A DNA stretch of 53,528 nucleotides from an uncultured Bacteroidota bacterium. Lineage in GTDB: Bacteria; Bacteroidota; Bacteroidia; Flavobacteriales_D; Crocinitomicaceae. The stretch lies in assembly GCA_937899625.1 (NCBI GenBank), contig CALCCB010000054.1, positions 1 through 53,528 of the forward strand. Direction: 5' to 3'. The notes under the pieces are model-generated. The model did not search any database. It had not been told where the DNA came from and saw nothing but the letters and a program-made list of their open reading frames with translations. Positions within the stretch are counted from its first letter, which is position 1. Each line of letters opens with the position of its first letter. Made by a program: the position numbers and the translations under genes. Shown piece by piece: positions 44,048 through 52,659 of this stretch.

Positions 44048-44083
44048 AAAAAAAAATGTCAGTATGTGTGACATACTGACATT
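44048..44083 (-). terminator. 13-bp perfect inverted repeat: secG terminator and possible enhancer site for groES
   Basis: AATGTCAGTATGT (44055-44067), loop GTG, ACATACTGACATT (44071-44083). On the minus strand the stem runs into a T-run (from the A-run at 44048-44056), right for a terminator of the miaB-secG operon. It also lies about 80 bases upstream of the predicted sigma-54 start of groES, where an activator would bind. Stem perfection and length are greater than needed for termination. Confidence 0.6.
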
Positions 44084-44104
44084 CAATATTGATATTTTCT
44101 CAGA

Positions 44105-44428
44105 TTATCTGCTTTGGTTTTGCTGGCCTCCCTGACCTTTCTGTCCACCTTGCTGACCTCCTTGTTGTTCAGTTCCCTGGATCTCTTCTTGTTGAGTAAG
44201 ATCCGGTGTCTTAGAACGGATCGTTAAGATAATACTCAAAACCATGATCACTCCGGCTAACGTCCATGTAGCCTTGTCAATGAAGTCATTTGTTTTTTGA
44301 ACTCCTCCAAGCTGCTGAGCCGCACCAAAATCTGAACTTAGTCCACCACCCTTCGGATTCTGGATAAACACAACGATGATAAGCAATACTGCAGCTATAA
44401 TAATGATACTTGAAAACAGGATATCCAT
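44105..44428 (-). CDS. secG: Preprotein translocase subunit SecG
   Basis: This 107-residue protein has two membrane helices (about 3-22 and 53-72) with the conserved [19 protein letters not shown] loop between them and a polar C-terminal tail. SecG assists SecYEG-mediated export. The tail is a low-complexity Gln/Gly run ([18 protein letters not shown]), longer than usual and probably disordered. It is the last gene of the miaB operon and is followed by the 13-bp inverted repeat. Confidence 0.92.
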   Translation of the reverse strand: MDILFSSIIIIAAVLLIIVVFIQNPKGGGLSSDFGAAQQLGGVQKTNDFIDKATWTLAGVIMVLSIILTIRSKTPDLTQQEEIQGTEQQGGQQGGQKGQGGQQNQSR

Positions 44429-44431
44429 TGT

Positions 44432-45484
44432 TTACGTATTAAGTTTTTTCTTTAATTCTTTAATTTGGGTTGCAAAGAAAGTCTTTTTTTCTGGATTTGT
44501 CAATATTAATTGCTCATAAGCTGAAATTGCTTTCGGATAATTTCCCTGAGCGGCAAAAATCTTCGCTAAAGTTTCGCTTACAGGCATAGCGGTGGGGTCG
44601 ATACTTTCTTTTGCTTTTTGAGCTGGAGAATAAAATTCCTTTTTAGGTCGATCGATCTGTATTGTGCTTTTTGTTGGTCTCGAGATCGACGGTTCTTCAC
44701 TGATGAATTTATCGAGAATTGCTTCTATCCTTGCCTTTTCAGGGTCAATTGATAAATGAATTTCGTTTTCATTCGATCTTAACCATCCGGTAAAAGTTCT
44801 CGCTGAATCATCTTCATTGGAAGTTGAAATATCTTCAAATTCTTCCGCAATAGTTGATGGTTCTATTGTCTCCTTATCAGACTCCATTAATAAACTGTCA
44901 GAAGACCCGTCTAGTATTTCTTCCGGTATGCTTTTCTCTTTAGATGCATCATCAAAAGATTCATCTTCGACAAGATCGTTGAGATGGTCCATATCGTAGT
45001 TCTGGTTGATCGCCTCCGCTAAAAGTTCCTTATCGAAACTGGTATTTGTTTCAGCTACCTCGGTTTCTGAATGAACTTCTGTCTCATCAATGACAGGGGT
45101 TAACGGAATGTTCTCTTCAATTTTGGGTTCTTCAATAACAGGAGGTACCGGATGTTCGATCTCTTCTACAATTTTTTCCAGAATGACCTCTATATTTTGA
45201 TCTTCAGGTTCCTTGGTGGCAATTATCTCCGCAGGTTGTTTACTATCCGCTTTGTGGATCAGATTGAATAGTTGATTTCTATCAGTGATCCTAAAGGCAT
45301 GTTTTTGAAGCTCTTCTTCAAATTTTACATGGCCATTTGCTGCCATTGTTCGAAGATATAATATTGAGAAGATCTGAGTATAAGGGTAATCTTGAGTCAA
45401 TGACTGCAGCTCACTTAGTTCACTCAAGGAACAAAGTGACGGATTTTCAATACGATCTGCTATATCTTTTGTGCTCAATATCAC
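44432..45484 (-). CDS. Acidic protein with C-terminal TPR-like repeat
   Basis: This 350-residue protein has no signal peptide. The N-terminal helical part (about 1-85) contains LQSLTQDYPYTQIFSILYLRTMAANGH. A long Glu/Asp/Ser-rich central region (about 90-270) is likely disordered. The C-terminal TPR-like motif reads VSETLAKIFAAQGNYPKAISAYEQLILTNPEKK. Such proteins are conserved between lptE and secG in Bacteroidota, but no function is known to me. It overlaps lptE by 4 bases and lies 3 bases before secG. A scaffold role in envelope assembly is a guess from context only. Confidence 0.7.
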   Translation of the reverse strand: MILSTKDIADRIENPSLCSLSELSELQSLTQDYPYTQIFSILYLRTMAANGHVKFEEELQKHAFRITDRNQLFNLIHKADSKQPAEIIATKEPEDQNIEVILEKIVEEIEHPVPPVIEEPKIEENIPLTPVIDETEVHSETEVAETNTSFDKELLAEAINQNYDMDHLNDLVEDESFDDASKEKSIPEEILDGSSDSLLMESDKETIEPSTIAEEFEDISTSNEDDSARTFTGWLRSNENEIHLSIDPEKARIEAILDKFISEEPSISRPTKSTIQIDRPKKEFYSPAQKAKESIDPTAMPVSETLAKIFAAQGNYPKAISAYEQLILTNPEKKTFFATQIKELKKKLNT

Positions 45485-45990
45485 CAGTTCGAATTTAACT
45501 TATTTATTACATCCTGAACGATCTGTCTACTAATCTCTTCCAATAATTGATTTTCTACCGAAGCAAGATCTGTATTCGAGTCATAATCGATGAAACGCGT
45601 ACTTGTAAGGTTCATTTGGTCTTCTTCGGGCGCACTAACCTCTATGGTAAATTGCGCTGATATAGTTAATCTGTTTTTCGATGCGTTATCTCCTTCTTGA
45701 ACTGCGACGGGTATAACTGTGTAACTTTTGATCGTGCCTTCGATAACAATTTCTCCTTTACCGGTCTCAGGGTTGAGCAACAATTTAGTATTTGTCTGAA
45801 CGCCGTCTTTTAAGCTTTCAGAAAGCACACTTGCATAATTTAGCGGAGCATTTGCCGCATCACTGTTTAGGTTAATAACAGAAAATGTTTTCCATTCTTC
45901 AGGCATTCCACCCTTATCAATAAATGATACGCTTGTCGGCCAACAAGAAGTAAGGATAAGAATAACGAGAAAAGGTAAGATCACTTTCAT
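45481..45990 (-). CDS. lptE: LptE family lipoprotein (LPS assembly)
   Basis: This 169-residue protein has a lipoprotein signal peptide ([16 protein letters not shown], lipobox ILTSC with Cys16). The mature part has an LptE-type alpha/beta pattern: FSVINLNSDAANAP and NTKLLLNPETGKGEIVIEGTIKSYTVIPV. In Bacteroidota LptE-like lipoproteins plug the LptD barrel that delivers lipopolysaccharide to the outer leaflet. It starts at the stop of the sigma-54 activator gene (TAATG, 1-base overlap). Confidence 0.85.
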   Translation of the reverse strand: MKVILPFLVILILTSCWPTSVSFIDKGGMPEEWKTFSVINLNSDAANAPLNYASVLSESLKDGVQTNTKLLLNPETGKGEIVIEGTIKSYTVIPVAVQEGDNASKNRLTISAQFTIEVSAPEEDQMNLTSTRFIDYDSNTDLASVENQLLEEISRQIVQDVINKLNSNW

Positions 45991-47237
45991 TAATCGGTCA
46001 GGTTATATTCCTTGATTTTTCTGTATAACGTGCGCTCTGAAATACCAAGTTCTGCTGCTGCATATTTTCTCTTTCCCTTGTGTTTTTCAAGTGCCTTTTT
46101 GATCAGCTCCTTTTCACGATCTTCCAGAGATAACGATTCTTCAACCTCTTCATGAGACTCATAAAAATGATCCTCAGTTTCTTCAGGATAATTGATGGAA
46201 GGGCCTTCATTACTTGCTGGTGGCAGAATGCGTGAAGGAGTAATTTCTGGTCCCACTTCCTGATATAGTCTGCTCATTACGGCAGATTGATCGGCATCCA
46301 GAGAAATGTTACCGCCTTGCTTAACTATTTCAACGACAAGTTTCTTTAATTCGGTCAAGTCTTTTTTCATATCGAAAAGGAACTTGTACATGAGCTCTCT
46401 TTCTGAGAAATTCTCGGCTGATTTTTCCGATCCAAGAATAGCAGGCACTTTTTCAGTCTCTGCCGGAAGATATTCTGCAAGCGTTGGACCGTCAATGTCT
46501 CTCTGGGTCTCAATTACCGAGATCTGTTCGACCACGTTTTTCAATTGACGAATATTTCCTGGCCATGAATATGAATTTAGGACATGCACTGCATGGTCAT
46601 CCAGTTTTACTGCCGGCATTCTGTATTTGTCGGCAAAATCATTGGCAAATTTTCTGAACAGCAAATGAATATCCTCCTGACGGCCCCTCAATGGTGTTAA
46701 GGAGATCGGAACTGTATTCAATCGGTAGAAAAGATCATCTCTGAATTTTCCTGTGGCAATTGCCTTCTGCATGTTCTCATTGGTGGCTGCAACCACTCGA
46801 ACATTTGTTTTAAAAACTTTTGAGGATCCAACTCTCATGAATTCTCCCGTTTCCAATACTCTCAGTAATCTAACCTGAGTTTGCATTGGTAATTCTGCAA
46901 CTTCATCAAGAAATATGGTGCCTCCATCGGCGACTTCAAAATATCCTTGTCTGCTTCCATGCGCACCGGTAAAAGACCCTTTTTCGTGACCGAACAACTC
47001 TGAGTCGATCGTTCCTTCAGGAATGGCTCCGCAGTTTACAGCAATATATTCTCCATGCTTTCTAGAACTTAGATGATGGATAACTTGAGGTATGATTTCT
47101 TTTCCGGTTCCACTTTCTCCGGTCACCAAAACAGAGATATCTGTAGGTGCCACCTGCATTGCTACTTCAAGCGCACGATTGAGTCCTGGAGAGTTTCCAA
47201 TGATGCCAAAACGTTGTTTTACTTGCTGTAAATTCAT
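45990..47237 (-). CDS. Sigma-54-dependent transcriptional activator (AAA+ / Fis HTH, no N-terminal sensor domain)
   Basis: This 415-residue protein starts almost directly with the AAA+ domain: Walker A GESGTGKE at 40-47, the sigma-54 contact loop GSFTGA at 87-92 (GAFTGA variant), and Walker [13 protein letters not shown]. It ends with a Fis-type helix-turn-helix ([21 protein letters not shown]). No receiver, GAF or PAS domain precedes the ATPase, so control must come from a partner protein, the linker (about 245-370) or expression level, as in PspF. It binds enhancer-like palindromes and remodels sigma-54 polymerase. It lies between miaB and lptE, overlapping both. Confidence 0.92.
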   Translation of the reverse strand: MNLQQVKQRFGIIGNSPGLNRALEVAMQVAPTDISVLVTGESGTGKEIIPQVIHHLSSRKHGEYIAVNCGAIPEGTIDSELFGHEKGSFTGAHGSRQGYFEVADGGTIFLDEVAELPMQTQVRLLRVLETGEFMRVGSSKVFKTNVRVVAATNENMQKAIATGKFRDDLFYRLNTVPISLTPLRGRQEDIHLLFRKFANDFADKYRMPAVKLDDHAVHVLNSYSWPGNIRQLKNVVEQISVIETQRDIDGPTLAEYLPAETEKVPAILGSEKSAENFSERELMYKFLFDMKKDLTELKKLVVEIVKQGGNISLDADQSAVMSRLYQEVGPEITPSRILPPASNEGPSINYPEETEDHFYESHEEVEESLSLEDREKELIKKALEKHKGKRKYAAAELGISERTLYRKIKEYNLTD

Positions 47238-48694
47238 GATACAGTAGATGGTGCTGATTCACATTTTTCAACAACTTCACCCAAGAGGGTCGCTGATGTA
47301 CAATCCGTGATTTTAACCATGACGTATTGCCCTTTTTCCAGATCTTTCCTATCGAATACGACCATAGAGTTTCGACCATTTCTTCCGCATAGTTGATCTT
47401 CCGATCTTTTTGAGGGGCCTTCGATCAAAACCTTTTGAATTTTGCCTATCTGTTGTTGATTTGATTCCAGTGAATGTTTCATCTGAAGGTCGATGATCTC
47501 TGTTAATCTTCGCCCTTTAACATCCTCAGGCACGTCATCTTCAAATCTTCTTTCAGCCAGTGTTTTTGGACGTTCTGAGTATTTGAACATGTATGCAAAA
47601 TCATACTTTACCATCTCCATTAAGCTAATGGTTTCCTTGTGTTCCTCTTCAGTTTCTCCGCAAAAACCGGTGATAACATCTGTAGATATTGCACAGTCTG
47701 GAACAATTCTTTTGATCGCTTCAATTCGCTGCAAGTACCATTCTCTGGAATATCCTCTGTTCATGCGATATAGAACTTCAGTATTACCCGATTGAACAGG
47801 TAGGTGAATGTATGGGCAGATATTTTCATATTTGGCCATGATTTCCAGCACATCATCCGTCATGTCTTTTGGATGAGAGGTGGAAAAACGCACTCTCAGA
47901 TCAGGTGAAACAAGCGCAACCATTTCCATCAACTGAGCGAAGTTAGTAGTCGGCAAATTCTCATCCTTGATCTCTCCTTTACTGGTCAGATTCCATCGAT
48001 AACTATCAACATTTTGCCCCAGTAAAGTAACTTCTCTATAACCTAGATTGTAGAGTTCTTTACATTCCTGAACGATCGTGTAAGGATCTCTCGATCTTTC
48101 TCTACCTCTGGTAAAAGGTACCACACAAAATGAACACATGTTATCACATCCTCGCATGATAGTTACAAAAGCAGTAATACCACCTTGATCCAGTCGAACA
48201 GGGGAGATATCTGCATAAGTTTCATCTCTCGATAGAAGTACATTTACGGCCTTCTGACCGGTTCCAACTTCTTCCACAAGATTAGGTAGGTCTCTATAGG
48301 CATCAGGTCCTGCAACAAGATCAACCAATTTCTCTTCTTCTAGGAGACTTTTTTTCAATCTTTCCGCCATGCATCCAAGGATACCTACGACCAATTCAGG
48401 ATTATCTTCTTTTTTCTTTTTGAATTCAGTCAGTCTGTTTCGAACTCTGGTTTCAGCATTGTCTCGTATAGAACAAGTATTGATCAAAACGATATCCGCC
48501 TCTTCAATATCGCGTGTTGTCGAGTAGCCATTTTCATTCATGATTGACGCAACCACCTCACTATCAGAGAAATTCATCTGACATCCATAACTCTCCAGGT
48601 AAAGTTTCTTTCCAGTGCCATTATTCTCTCGCTCCATGACTACCGCCTCTCCTTGTCTGCTTTCGTCGATCACTTTATTTGGTCCCGTTTCCAT
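47234..48694 (-). CDS. miaB: tRNA-2-methylthio-N6-dimethylallyladenosine synthase MiaB
   Basis: This protein has 486 residues from the ATG at 48694; the upstream TTG at 48724 overlaps the promoter. The methylthiotransferase domain has [24 protein letters not shown] and GCMAERLK (auxiliary cluster cysteines). The radical SAM domain has [22 protein letters not shown], and a TRAM domain is at the C terminus. It adds a 2-methylthio group to i6A37 of tRNAs reading UNN codons. It is first in the leftward miaB / activator / lptE / TPR / secG operon. Confidence 0.95.
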   Translation of the reverse strand: METGPNKVIDESRQGEAVVMERENNGTGKKLYLESYGCQMNFSDSEVVASIMNENGYSTTRDIEEADIVLINTCSIRDNAETRVRNRLTEFKKKKEDNPELVVGILGCMAERLKKSLLEEEKLVDLVAGPDAYRDLPNLVEEVGTGQKAVNVLLSRDETYADISPVRLDQGGITAFVTIMRGCDNMCSFCVVPFTRGRERSRDPYTIVQECKELYNLGYREVTLLGQNVDSYRWNLTSKGEIKDENLPTTNFAQLMEMVALVSPDLRVRFSTSHPKDMTDDVLEIMAKYENICPYIHLPVQSGNTEVLYRMNRGYSREWYLQRIEAIKRIVPDCAISTDVITGFCGETEEEHKETISLMEMVKYDFAYMFKYSERPKTLAERRFEDDVPEDVKGRRLTEIIDLQMKHSLESNQQQIGKIQKVLIEGPSKRSEDQLCGRNGRNSMVVFDRKDLEKGQYVMVKITDCTSATLLGEVVEKCESAPSTVS

Positions 48695-48721
48695 TGATTC
48701 TTTAGTTAAAAAGTAAGCGGA

Positions 48722-48753
48722 CAAAATTAACCAAAAAAGCAGAAAGGTGTCAA
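48722..48753 (-). promoter_or_regulatory. Promoter of the miaB operon
   Basis: Minus-strand TTG (48751-48753) in the context TTGACAC, 21-base spacer, TAATTTTG (48722-48729). The leader to the ATG at 48694 is about 25 bases. An AAAATGTCAGT 11-mer (48752-48762, plus strand), identical to part of the groES-upstream inverted repeat, overlaps the -33 element. The rest of the 230-base gap to topA is AT-rich with one more TGTCA at 48857 and no clear topA promoter. Confidence 0.55.
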
Positions 48754-48924
48754 AATGTCAGTGTTAATTTTCGCCAAAGATTTTGAAGCAGAAAAAAACT
48801 ATTGAAATTTTTAAAAATTCTTTAACCTATGGTTAAAAGATATAATAATATAGAAATGTCACTTTGAAGGGTAAACAAGTTTCATGAATTAGCGTTTATT
48901 TTGCGGCTCATAATTGCTGATCAA

Positions 48925-51243
48925 ATGGCTAAAAACCTCGTTATCGTTGAGTCCCCTGCAAAAGCAAAAACCATTGAAGGTTATTTGGGGAAAGACTTTG
49001 TTGTTAAATCAAGTTTCGGACATGTCAGAGACCTTGCTTCCAAGGGACTTGCGATTGATCTTGAAAATAATTTTGAACCTCAGTATGAAGTGTCCAGTGA
49101 TAAGAAACAGGTTGTCTCTGAGCTGAAGAAATTAGCGAAGGAAGCCGAGACGGTTTGGCTCGCTACCGATGAAGACCGCGAAGGAGAAGCGATTTCATGG
49201 CATTTGTATGAAGCGCTTGGACTACAGAAAAAAGATACAAAACGAATCACGTTCAACGAAATTACCAAAGGCGCAATTCTGAAAGCTATTGAGAATCCGA
49301 GAACAATCAACAAGGAATTAGTAGATGCTCAACAGGCAAGAAGAGTATTGGACAGAATAGTTGGTTTTGAATTATCACCGGTTCTATGGAGAAAAGTTAG
49401 ACCAAGTTTATCGGCAGGGAGAGTTCAATCGGTAGCTGTTAGACTGATCGTTGAAAGAGAAAAAGAAATTGAAAAATTTACTCCTTCGACATTTTTCAGA
49501 GTGACAGGTGAGTTTGCAGCTACAAATGGCAAATTCAAAGCAGAACTCAATTCGAATCTCTCCTCGAAAGAAGAGGCACAATCGTTAATGAACGGATTAA
49601 CAAGCGCATCTTTCAAGGTGAGCGATGTGGCTCAAAAACCGGCAACTAAATCTCCTTCAGCACCATTTACAACATCGACGCTGCAGCAGGAAGCCAGTTT
49701 GAAGCTTGGTTTTTCGGTTTCAAGAACAATGAGTGTTGCTCAGAAACTTTACGAATCGGGTAAGATCACCTACATGAGAACTGATTCAGTTAATCTATCT
49801 CAAACGGCGATCAATGGAGCAAAAGACGAAATTCTAAGGGCATATGGGGAGCAATATTCCAAGCCAACAAAATATACAACCAAAAGTTCTGGTGCTCAGG
49901 AGGCTCACGAAGCAATTCGTCCAACAGATTTTGGGGTTCATTCGATAAGTGGTGAAAGAGATGAAGAAAAACTATACGATCTCATCTGGAAAAGATCCAT
50001 AGCTTCACAAATGTCACATGCCCAATTGGAAAGAACAACAATCGATATTGAGATTTCCGACAATTCAAAAAATCATTTCGTCGCGAAAGGAGAAGTTATC
50101 CGTTTTGATGGTTTTCTAAAAGTATACCTTGAGTCAAATATTGATGACGAAGATGAAAGCGAACAGGAAGGATTACTGCCGGCAATGAAAGTGGGAGAGG
50201 AGATCTCTCCTTTAGAAATCAATGCAGTTCAACGTTTTACCAGACCACCAGCACGTTATGTAGAAGCATCGTTGGTGAAAAAGCTGGAGGAGTTGGGCAT
50301 AGGTCGTCCGTCAACGTATGCACCAACGATTTCTACAATTCAGAAGCGAGGGTATGTTGAGAAGAGAGAAAAGGAAGGTGATGAACGTAATTATGATGTG
50401 ATCAAATTGGTTGCAGGAAAAATCTCGGAAGAAACAAGAACTGAAATTACAGGAAGGGAAAAGAATAAACTTTTTCCTACTGATATTGGTGTTTTGGTAA
50501 CAGATTTCTTAAGTGAACACTTCAGTCGCATCATGGATTATCATTTCACTGCTGCAGTTGAAGCTGAGTTTGATCAAATCGCTCAGGGATTGGTTCAGTG
50601 GACAGAAATGATCAGGAAGTTTTACACTCCGTTTCATTCCAATGTTGAAGAGACACTAGAGCATTCGGAAAGAGTGACTGGTGAAAGAGTGTTGGGGGTT
50701 CATCCTGAGAATGGAAGAAAGGTAATTGTGAGAATCGGAAGATTTGGACCTATGGCACAAGTTGGTGATGAGCAGGAAGATGGTCAAAAGCCAGTTTTTG
50801 TTTCACTGCACAAAGATCAATCTATTTCGACAATAACGCTCGATGAAGTAATGGAGCTCTTCAAATTACCACGTGTGCTTGGAGAGAGTGAGGGGCAGGT
50901 CGTTAAGGCAAATTTAGGAAGGTTTGGTCCATATGTTCAGGTAGGAAAAGAATTCGTGTCTATCCCTAAAGGAGAAGACCCAATGACGATCACACTCGAA
51001 AGGGCTCTTGAGCTTTATGTTGTCAAGAAGACGGAAGATGCGAATAAGTTGATCAAGTCGTTTGATGGCCGGGAAGATGTACAATTACTAAATGGAAGAT
51101 ATGGTGCCTATCTTAAAATTGGAAAAGACAATTTCAAGCTTCCAAAAAATACCAAGCCTGAAGAGTTGACTTTGGAGGAATGCTTGGAGATAGCTGCTTC
51201 TCAACCAAAAACAAGTGGTAAAAAGCGTTCGGTAAAAAAATAA
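48925..51243 (+). CDS. topA: DNA topoisomerase I
   Basis: This protein has 772 residues from the ATG at 48925 (MAKNLVIVESPAKAKTIEGYLG, the TOPRIM start). TOPRIM acidic residues lie in TDEDREGEAISWHL. The catalytic Tyr283 is in YMRTDSVN. SAGRVQSVAVRLIVEREKEI is also typical. Instead of C-terminal zinc fingers, the tail carries three glycine-rich repeats (GRFGPMAQVG, GRFGPYVQVGKEF, GRYGAYLKIGKDNF) and ends in a basic stretch. It relaxes negative supercoils. It starts the rightward group that continues with the arginase-like and PorP-like genes. Confidence 0.97.
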   Translation: MAKNLVIVESPAKAKTIEGYLGKDFVVKSSFGHVRDLASKGLAIDLENNFEPQYEVSSDKKQVVSELKKLAKEAETVWLATDEDREGEAISWHLYEALGLQKKDTKRITFNEITKGAILKAIENPRTINKELVDAQQARRVLDRIVGFELSPVLWRKVRPSLSAGRVQSVAVRLIVEREKEIEKFTPSTFFRVTGEFAATNGKFKAELNSNLSSKEEAQSLMNGLTSASFKVSDVAQKPATKSPSAPFTTSTLQQEASLKLGFSVSRTMSVAQKLYESGKITYMRTDSVNLSQTAINGAKDEILRAYGEQYSKPTKYTTKSSGAQEAHEAIRPTDFGVHSISGERDEEKLYDLIWKRSIASQMSHAQLERTTIDIEISDNSKNHFVAKGEVIRFDGFLKVYLESNIDDEDESEQEGLLPAMKVGEEISPLEINAVQRFTRPPARYVEASLVKKLEELGIGRPSTYAPTISTIQKRGYVEKREKEGDERNYDVIKLVAGKISEETRTEITGREKNKLFPTDIGVLVTDFLSEHFSRIMDYHFTAAVEAEFDQIAQGLVQWTEMIRKFYTPFHSNVEETLEHSERVTGERVLGVHPENGRKVIVRIGRFGPMAQVGDEQEDGQKPVFVSLHKDQSISTITLDEVMELFKLPRVLGESEGQVVKANLGRFGPYVQVGKEFVSIPKGEDPMTITLERALELYVVKKTEDANKLIKSFDGREDVQLLNGRYGAYLKIGKDNFKLPKNTKPEELTLEECLEIAASQPKTSGKKRSVKK

Positions 51244-51315
51244 TACAAGTCGTTATTCACGATGAGGTATTGAAAGTTATTGCTTCGTGAAGTAAAAGCT
51301 GGATGAACTAATGGT

Positions 51316-51323
51316 TAGTTTTG
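51316..51323 (+). promoter_or_regulatory. -7 promoter box of the arginase-like gene (TAGTTTTG)
   Basis: A perfect TAnnTTTG lies 14 bases before the ATG at 51338. Upstream, TTCACGA (51256-51262) and TCGTGAA (51285-51291) form an inverted repeat after topA, without a T-run. No clear TTG partner is seen. Confidence 0.4.
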
Positions 51324-51337
51324 ACTAAAATTAAGCC

Positions 51338-52495
51338 ATGAAGGACATTTCCATCTACTTTTCATCAATTGAAGAATTCAAAGATTACTCTGAATTACAA
51401 CTTGGAGGTCGATTGATCAAGCATACCGAAGGGAATTTCCCGGAAATAAAGTCCAAAGGGATTGCCATTTTTCATGTTCCGGAATATAGAGGGTCAAAAT
51501 CAAACGCTGATCAGATCCAATCAGAAAAATTTAGGAATTATCTGTACGAGTTGAATTTTGGGATCGGTTGGAGCATGCCGGTGTATGATCTTGGAAATAT
51601 CCTCCCCGGTGCAGAAATAAAGGACACCTTTCATGCGATAAAAAATGTGGTCACAGAGTTGGTCAAACAAAATGTTATTCCGGTTATCATTGGAGGGACT
51701 CAGGATTTGACCATGGCAATGTATAAGGGCTATGAAGGTTTAGAGCAGATGGTAAATCTATGTTCGGTTGATTATTCATTCGATCTTGGCGAACCTGAAA
51801 GTGATATACATTCAGAGGGATATTTGAGTCATTTATTGTTACAACGACCATGCTATTTGTTCAATCATTCGAATATTGGACTTCAGGCACCATTTGCTTC
51901 CAAGGCGGAATTTGATTTATTCGAAAAATTGTATTTCGACGTGTGTAGACTTGGAGAGTTCAATGCGGATTTCAAGAAGGCTGAACCTCATTTAAGGAAT
52001 AGCGATCTTTTAAGTATTGATTTGAGAAGTATAAGGTCGAGTGAATTAGCATCAGCGGACTATTTTCAGCCAAATGGATTTTATGCTGATCAGATCTGTC
52101 AGATAGCGAAGTACGCAGGAATCAGTGATAAATTAACTTCTTTAGGACTCTTTAATTATTTCCCTGAAAAGGAATTGGGCAGTCTTTCCGCGTTGGTTGG
52201 CCAAATAATCTGGTATTTTATGGATGGTGTTTCCCAGCGAAAAGCTGACTTTCCAATTGGAAGCAAAAAGAATTACACAAAATTTGTCGTTTCATTCGAT
52301 GACTTTAAAGATACTTTGGTTTTTTACAAAAGTGATAAATCGGATCGTTGGTGGTTGGAGGTTTCTTATCCTGAAGCCATGGGGTCTAAATACGAAAGAC
52401 ATCACATGGTTCCGTGTGATAAAGAAGATTATGATCGGGCAATGAATAATGAAGTGCCTGATTTGTGGTGGAAGACATATCAAAAGTATGTTTGA
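51338..52495 (+). CDS. Arginase/formimidoylglutamase-fold protein with degenerate metal site
   Basis: This 385-residue protein has the ureohydrolase fold, recognisable from VIPVIIGGTQDLTMAMYKGY, LCSVDYSFDLGEPESDI and DLLSIDLRSIRSSE. In active arginases these read GGxH, DAHxD and DxDxxDP. Here the first His is Gln122, the His of the second motif is missing (D145-Y-S-F-D149), and the second Asp of the third motif is Arg230. A working two-manganese centre is therefore unlikely, and the usual database label of arginase or formimidoylglutamase is doubtful. In related genomes it lies next to topA and the T9SS gldKLMN genes, suggesting a structural or regulatory role there. Confidence 0.8.
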   Translation: MKDISIYFSSIEEFKDYSELQLGGRLIKHTEGNFPEIKSKGIAIFHVPEYRGSKSNADQIQSEKFRNYLYELNFGIGWSMPVYDLGNILPGAEIKDTFHAIKNVVTELVKQNVIPVIIGGTQDLTMAMYKGYEGLEQMVNLCSVDYSFDLGEPESDIHSEGYLSHLLLQRPCYLFNHSNIGLQAPFASKAEFDLFEKLYFDVCRLGEFNADFKKAEPHLRNSDLLSIDLRSIRSSELASADYFQPNGFYADQICQIAKYAGISDKLTSLGLFNYFPEKELGSLSALVGQIIWYFMDGVSQRKADFPIGSKKNYTKFVVSFDDFKDTLVFYKSDKSDRWWLEVSYPEAMGSKYERHHMVPCDKEDYDRAMNNEVPDLWWKTYQKYV

Positions 52496-52659
52496 TCAAT
52501 TTTTAATGATTTGAAGGATTGTGTGAATATCATAACATGATGTGAAGATTAAGGAGAAAAAAAATTTCGATTATTAATTAAAATATTTATTTTAGCCGCT
52601 AATTGCAAGGACTGTAATGTCAGTTGCTTGACCTAATTTACTAGTGTAAAGCTGTGTTT

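Noticed and set aside
43964-44104. CIRCE element upstream of groES
   Set aside because: No TTAGCACTC-N9-GAGTGCTAA is present; the inverted repeat there has an unrelated sequence and a 3-base loop.
48901-48924. Longer N terminus for TopA starting at 48901
   Set aside because: TopA homologues begin immediately before the TOPRIM strand (KNLVIVESP); the ATG at 48925 gives that start.
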